Assembly: GCF_025210165.1 (NCBI RefSeq)
Contig: NZ_JAOASI010000040.1
Span: forward strand, 19,844 to 83,843
Length of the DNA stretch: 64,000 nt
Source: Tepidibacter sp.
GTDB taxonomy: Bacteria > Bacillota > Clostridia > Peptostreptococcales > Peptostreptococcaceae
Reading direction: 5' to 3'
Positions 61,813 to 64,000 of this stretch are shown in pieces (the first letter of the stretch is position 1; each line of letters starts with the position of its first letter). The position numbers and the translations under genes are program-made. The notes under the pieces were generated by a model. The model was not told where the DNA came from. It worked only from the letters and a program-made list of their open reading frames with translations, and made no database searches.

Positions 61813-63741
61813 TTATTTTTTAGTCACAGGTGTCATTATATTAAAATTTGAATCTATTCGATCTTGTGTCCATAAGAATAATTGCCATTTACAAATATCT
61901 CCTTCTACTTTTATAGATGAGCTATCTGGTTTATTATTGGTTGTTGCTAATTCATATAATGTTTCTTTTGACATTGTTACCGTTACAGCTGCATCTTTTG
62001 CAAGCTCATTATCTAAGTATCTAAATATTCCTCGCTTAACTTGAGTTGAGGCAACTTCTTCTCTGTCTGGAATTATAAAGTTAATTTTATAATCAAAATC
62101 TCCTGCTTTTAATCCATCTATTCTTATACTCATTAAGTATAGTACATTTTCAAGTGGTATTGCATCTAAAACTTCATCTGTTATTACTGAGCGTTTAATT
62201 GGAATTATACCAAATCTTAGTTCTTGAGCTCCCATTAAATATTCATTTCTCCAAGGTCCTGATTCTGCTATATATCCTAATTGTTCTAAAGCATCAGCAC
62301 AAAGTAACTTTGCATCTCTATTATCTGGATTTGCATAAATAACTTGCTTAGTGACTTCTGCCACCCATTGGTATTCTCCATATTCAAATGATTTCTTTGC
62401 TTTTTTTAATACAGAATTTTCTCCTCCCATGTATTCTACATATTTTTTTGCTGATTCTTCTGGGAACAACTTATTTAAATCTACTGGATTACCATTGTAC
62501 CATCCAATATATTTTTGATAAACAGCCTTTGAGTTATGAACCACAGTTCCATAGAATGAGCTGTCATACCATTCATCACTCAAGCTTTGCGGAAATTTGA
62601 CCATTCGTCCAACATCATCTATTGTATATCCTTTATTTATTAGTCTTAAAATTTGATCGTTTATATATTGATATAAATCTCTTTGCTTTTCCATATATTC
62701 TATACAGTACTTATTACCAAATCGTGGCCAAGTGTGAACTCCAAACACCGATGTTAAATCATCGCCCCATAAATTTATTGCCTTTTGTATATCTCCAGCC
62801 CACGCAACTGGGTCTCTAACTTCTGCTCCTCTTAAAGTGTATATATTGTGAAGTGTTGCACTACAGTTTTCTGCAATACATAAAGACTTTTCACTTGGAA
62901 TATACATATCCATTTCTGAAGGTGCTTCAGTATCTTCCGTTAATAAAAACTGCATAGTTACTCCATCAATCACTTTTTCTATATATTCTTCATTTCCAAT
63001 TGGAGATATTTCATTAACATTATTTGTAAGAGTTACTGTGCCTCCAGAAACATACTTTCCAATTCCACAATCTATTTGACCTTTTTTATCACGCGGTAAT
63101 AGTTCTCCATACATATACAAGCCACGACGAGTCATTGCAACTCCTGCATTAACATTTTCTTCTATCACAGCATCCATAAATCCTCTTGGAGCATATACCT
63201 TAATATTTTCTGTTGTCTTACTATTTAGAACCCCTAATATTCCTCCATAATGATCTACATGGGAGTGGCTAAATATTACTGCACTAATAGGTATTTCTCC
63301 GAAATGCTCATTGACTAATTTTATTGCAGCTTCTGCCGTTTCTTTTGAAGTTAAACAATCAATTACAATCCATCCAGTATTACCTCTAATCAAACTTATA
63401 TTTGCAAGATCAAAACCTCTAACCTGATATATTCTATCCGTAATTCTAAATATACCTGAATTCAAATTTAACTTTCCTTGTTCCCAAAGCTTAGGATTAA
63501 CAGTATATGGTATTTTATCTTCTAATAAAAAAGCATATCTCCTCAAATCCCATACAGGTATCAAAGAATCTTCTTTTTTAATTACAGGTAATTCTACATC
63601 GACAACTACATTCTTTTTTGCTAGTGATTTTTCTATTTTTAATTTGTTCCAGTCAATATTTATATATACTTCTTTATTTATTAACTTAGTTTTATATGTA
63701 GCCTTTTTTCTCCTAGCATTAGTATTATTTTTACTATCCAT
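61813..63741 (-). CDS. Alkyl/aryl sulfatase (metallo-beta-lactamase fold, SdsA1/BDS1 type)
   Basis: A 642-residue enzyme expected to hydrolyse alkyl sulfates such as dodecyl sulfate to alcohol and sulfate. The zinc motif HSHVDHYGG is near residue 160. AENCSATLHNIYTLRGAEVRDP near 285-306 and FGVHTWPRFGN near 330 complete the metal and substrate site. A helical dimerisation domain (about 385-510) and a C-terminal SCP2-like domain (from about 520) follow. No signal peptide is seen: the N-terminus is charged, so it should be cytoplasmic, unlike the secreted SdsA1. The ATG has an AGGAGGTG site partly inside a hairpin. Confidence 0.93.
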   Translation of the reverse strand: MDSKNNTNARRKKATYKTKLINKEVYINIDWNKLKIEKSLAKKNVVVDVELPVIKKEDSLIPVWDLRRYAFLLEDKIPYTVNPKLWEQGKLNLNSGIFRITDRIYQVRGFDLANISLIRGNTGWIVIDCLTSKETAEAAIKLVNEHFGEIPISAVIFSHSHVDHYGGILGVLNSKTTENIKVYAPRGFMDAVIEENVNAGVAMTRRGLYMYGELLPRDKKGQIDCGIGKYVSGGTVTLTNNVNEISPIGNEEYIEKVIDGVTMQFLLTEDTEAPSEMDMYIPSEKSLCIAENCSATLHNIYTLRGAEVRDPVAWAGDIQKAINLWGDDLTSVFGVHTWPRFGNKYCIEYMEKQRDLYQYINDQILRLINKGYTIDDVGRMVKFPQSLSDEWYDSSFYGTVVHNSKAVYQKYIGWYNGNPVDLNKLFPEESAKKYVEYMGGENSVLKKAKKSFEYGEYQWVAEVTKQVIYANPDNRDAKLLCADALEQLGYIAESGPWRNEYLMGAQELRFGIIPIKRSVITDEVLDAIPLENVLYLMSIRIDGLKAGDFDYKINFIIPDREEVASTQVKRGIFRYLDNELAKDAAVTVTMSKETLYELATTNNKPDSSSIKVEGDICKWQLFLWTQDRIDSNFNIMTPVTKK

Positions 63742-63750
63742 CGTAACACC

Positions 63751-63784
63751 TCCTGCATTACATCATGTTTTAATTTATGCAGGA
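63751..63784 (-). promoter_or_regulatory. Hairpin covering part of the alkyl sulfatase ribosome site
   Basis: On the minus strand TCCTGCAT (63777-63784) and ATGCAGGA (63751-63758) are perfect 8-base inverted repeats around 18 bases. The second arm supplies AGGA of the AGGAGGTG ribosome site, so the fold could reduce translation; it could equally be an operator. Confidence 0.45.
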
Positions 63785-63867
63785 TAATTAATAAGTGTGC
63801 GATATACAATTTAATCCTTATAGTAATTTTGAACTGAATATGGATGAAAGAATACCTATTTTAAAAT

Positions 63868-64000
63868 CAGGACCACCCGTAAAACGGGTGGTTTGCTCCA
63901 GCCCTAGAAGGGCATATTACTCGCTGTATCTCAAGATACATTGAAAGGTCTGCCAACCGCTTATTTTTTCAGGCTACCTCTAAAGAGGTTATTTTTTGCC
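63868..64000 (+). mobile_element. Left end of an IS200-like insertion sequence (cut by the window)
   Basis: From 63868 the sequence has a chain of small hairpins: ACCACCCGT with ACGGGTGGT, AGCCCT with AGGGC, TGTATCT with AGATACA, and ACCTCT with AGAGGT. This series, with GTCTGCCAACCGC, resembles the left ends of IS200/IS605-type elements in Clostridia, where the first hairpin is the TnpA recognition structure. The tnpA gene should start just beyond the right edge. No coding region is visible here. Confidence 0.6.

Overview
The window is AT-rich, with Shine-Dalgarno sites of the AGGAGG type, many TTG/GTG starts, T-box and PyrR leaders, and a full set of sporulation genes (spoIVA, spoIIGA-sigE-sigG, spoVD, yteA, YhcN- and YlmC-type genes). 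This fits an anaerobic endospore-forming Firmicute of class Clostridia. The order of the division and sporulation genes resembles my memory of Clostridioides and other Peptostreptococcaceae; the family assignment is inference. No tRNA, rRNA or CRISPR array was seen.

Layout. 1-1.9 kb is mobile-element debris: the 5' end of an Rpn-type nuclease/transposase gene, a short palindromic repeat, a probable 5' scrap of a group II intron, and wrecked IS4- and IS110-type transposase genes. 2-12.3 kb holds metabolic and housekeeping genes, nearly all on the minus strand: nitrilase, uraA and pyrR (each with a PyrR-binding leader), rluD-type synthase, lspA, yteA, a DUF5665 protein, trpS with T-box, a small HypA-like protein, one plus-strand membrane protein, a YciI-like protein and mtnN. 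12.5-31.9 kb holds ileS (type 2, with T-box), divIVA-ylmH-ylmG-sepF-yggS, an HlyD-like adaptor, spoIVA, gpsA, plsY, der, a DUF512 protein, the YIEGIA pair, a PhoP/PhoR-like two-component pair, pgeF, nrdR, a YlmC/YmxH protein and sigG. 32-57.6 kb is the division and cell wall cluster read on the minus strand: two M16-family proteins, lgt, rsmH, ftsL-like, two tandem PASTA penicillin-binding proteins, murE, murF, mraY, murD, ftsW/spoVE, murG, murA, ftsQ, two DUF881 proteins, sbp, ftsZ, spoIIGA, sigE. A ferrochelatase-like membrane protein and a YhcN-type lipoprotein lie at its upstream edge. 57.7-61.6 kb is plus-strand: ychF, then a TetR regulator with a QueG/reductive-dehalogenase-like Fe-S protein and a flavodoxin-ferredoxin (EFR1-like) protein. 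61.8-63.7 kb is a large alkyl sulfatase, and the right edge is the left end of an IS200-like element.

How it works together. Most of the window builds the septum and peptidoglycan (lipid II synthesis, flipping, polymerisation, Z-ring anchoring by SepF/DivIVA) and switches it to spore formation (SigE, SigG, SpoIVA, SpoVD). Amino-acid supply feeds back through two T-boxes, and pyrimidine supply through two PyrR sites that appear to work by different mechanisms.

The most unusual signals are: a family of intergenic palindromic elements (56-201 bp, six copies) whose outer arms differ between copies yet still pair within each copy, and which lie downstream of genes and often right behind terminators; a PyrR leader at uraA that appears to control ribosome access rather than transcription; two matching 19-bp operators for the TetR regulator; a membrane-anchored ferrochelatase-like protein without the expected catalytic histidine; and tandem SpoVD-like proteins that differ in a redox-relevant cysteine.
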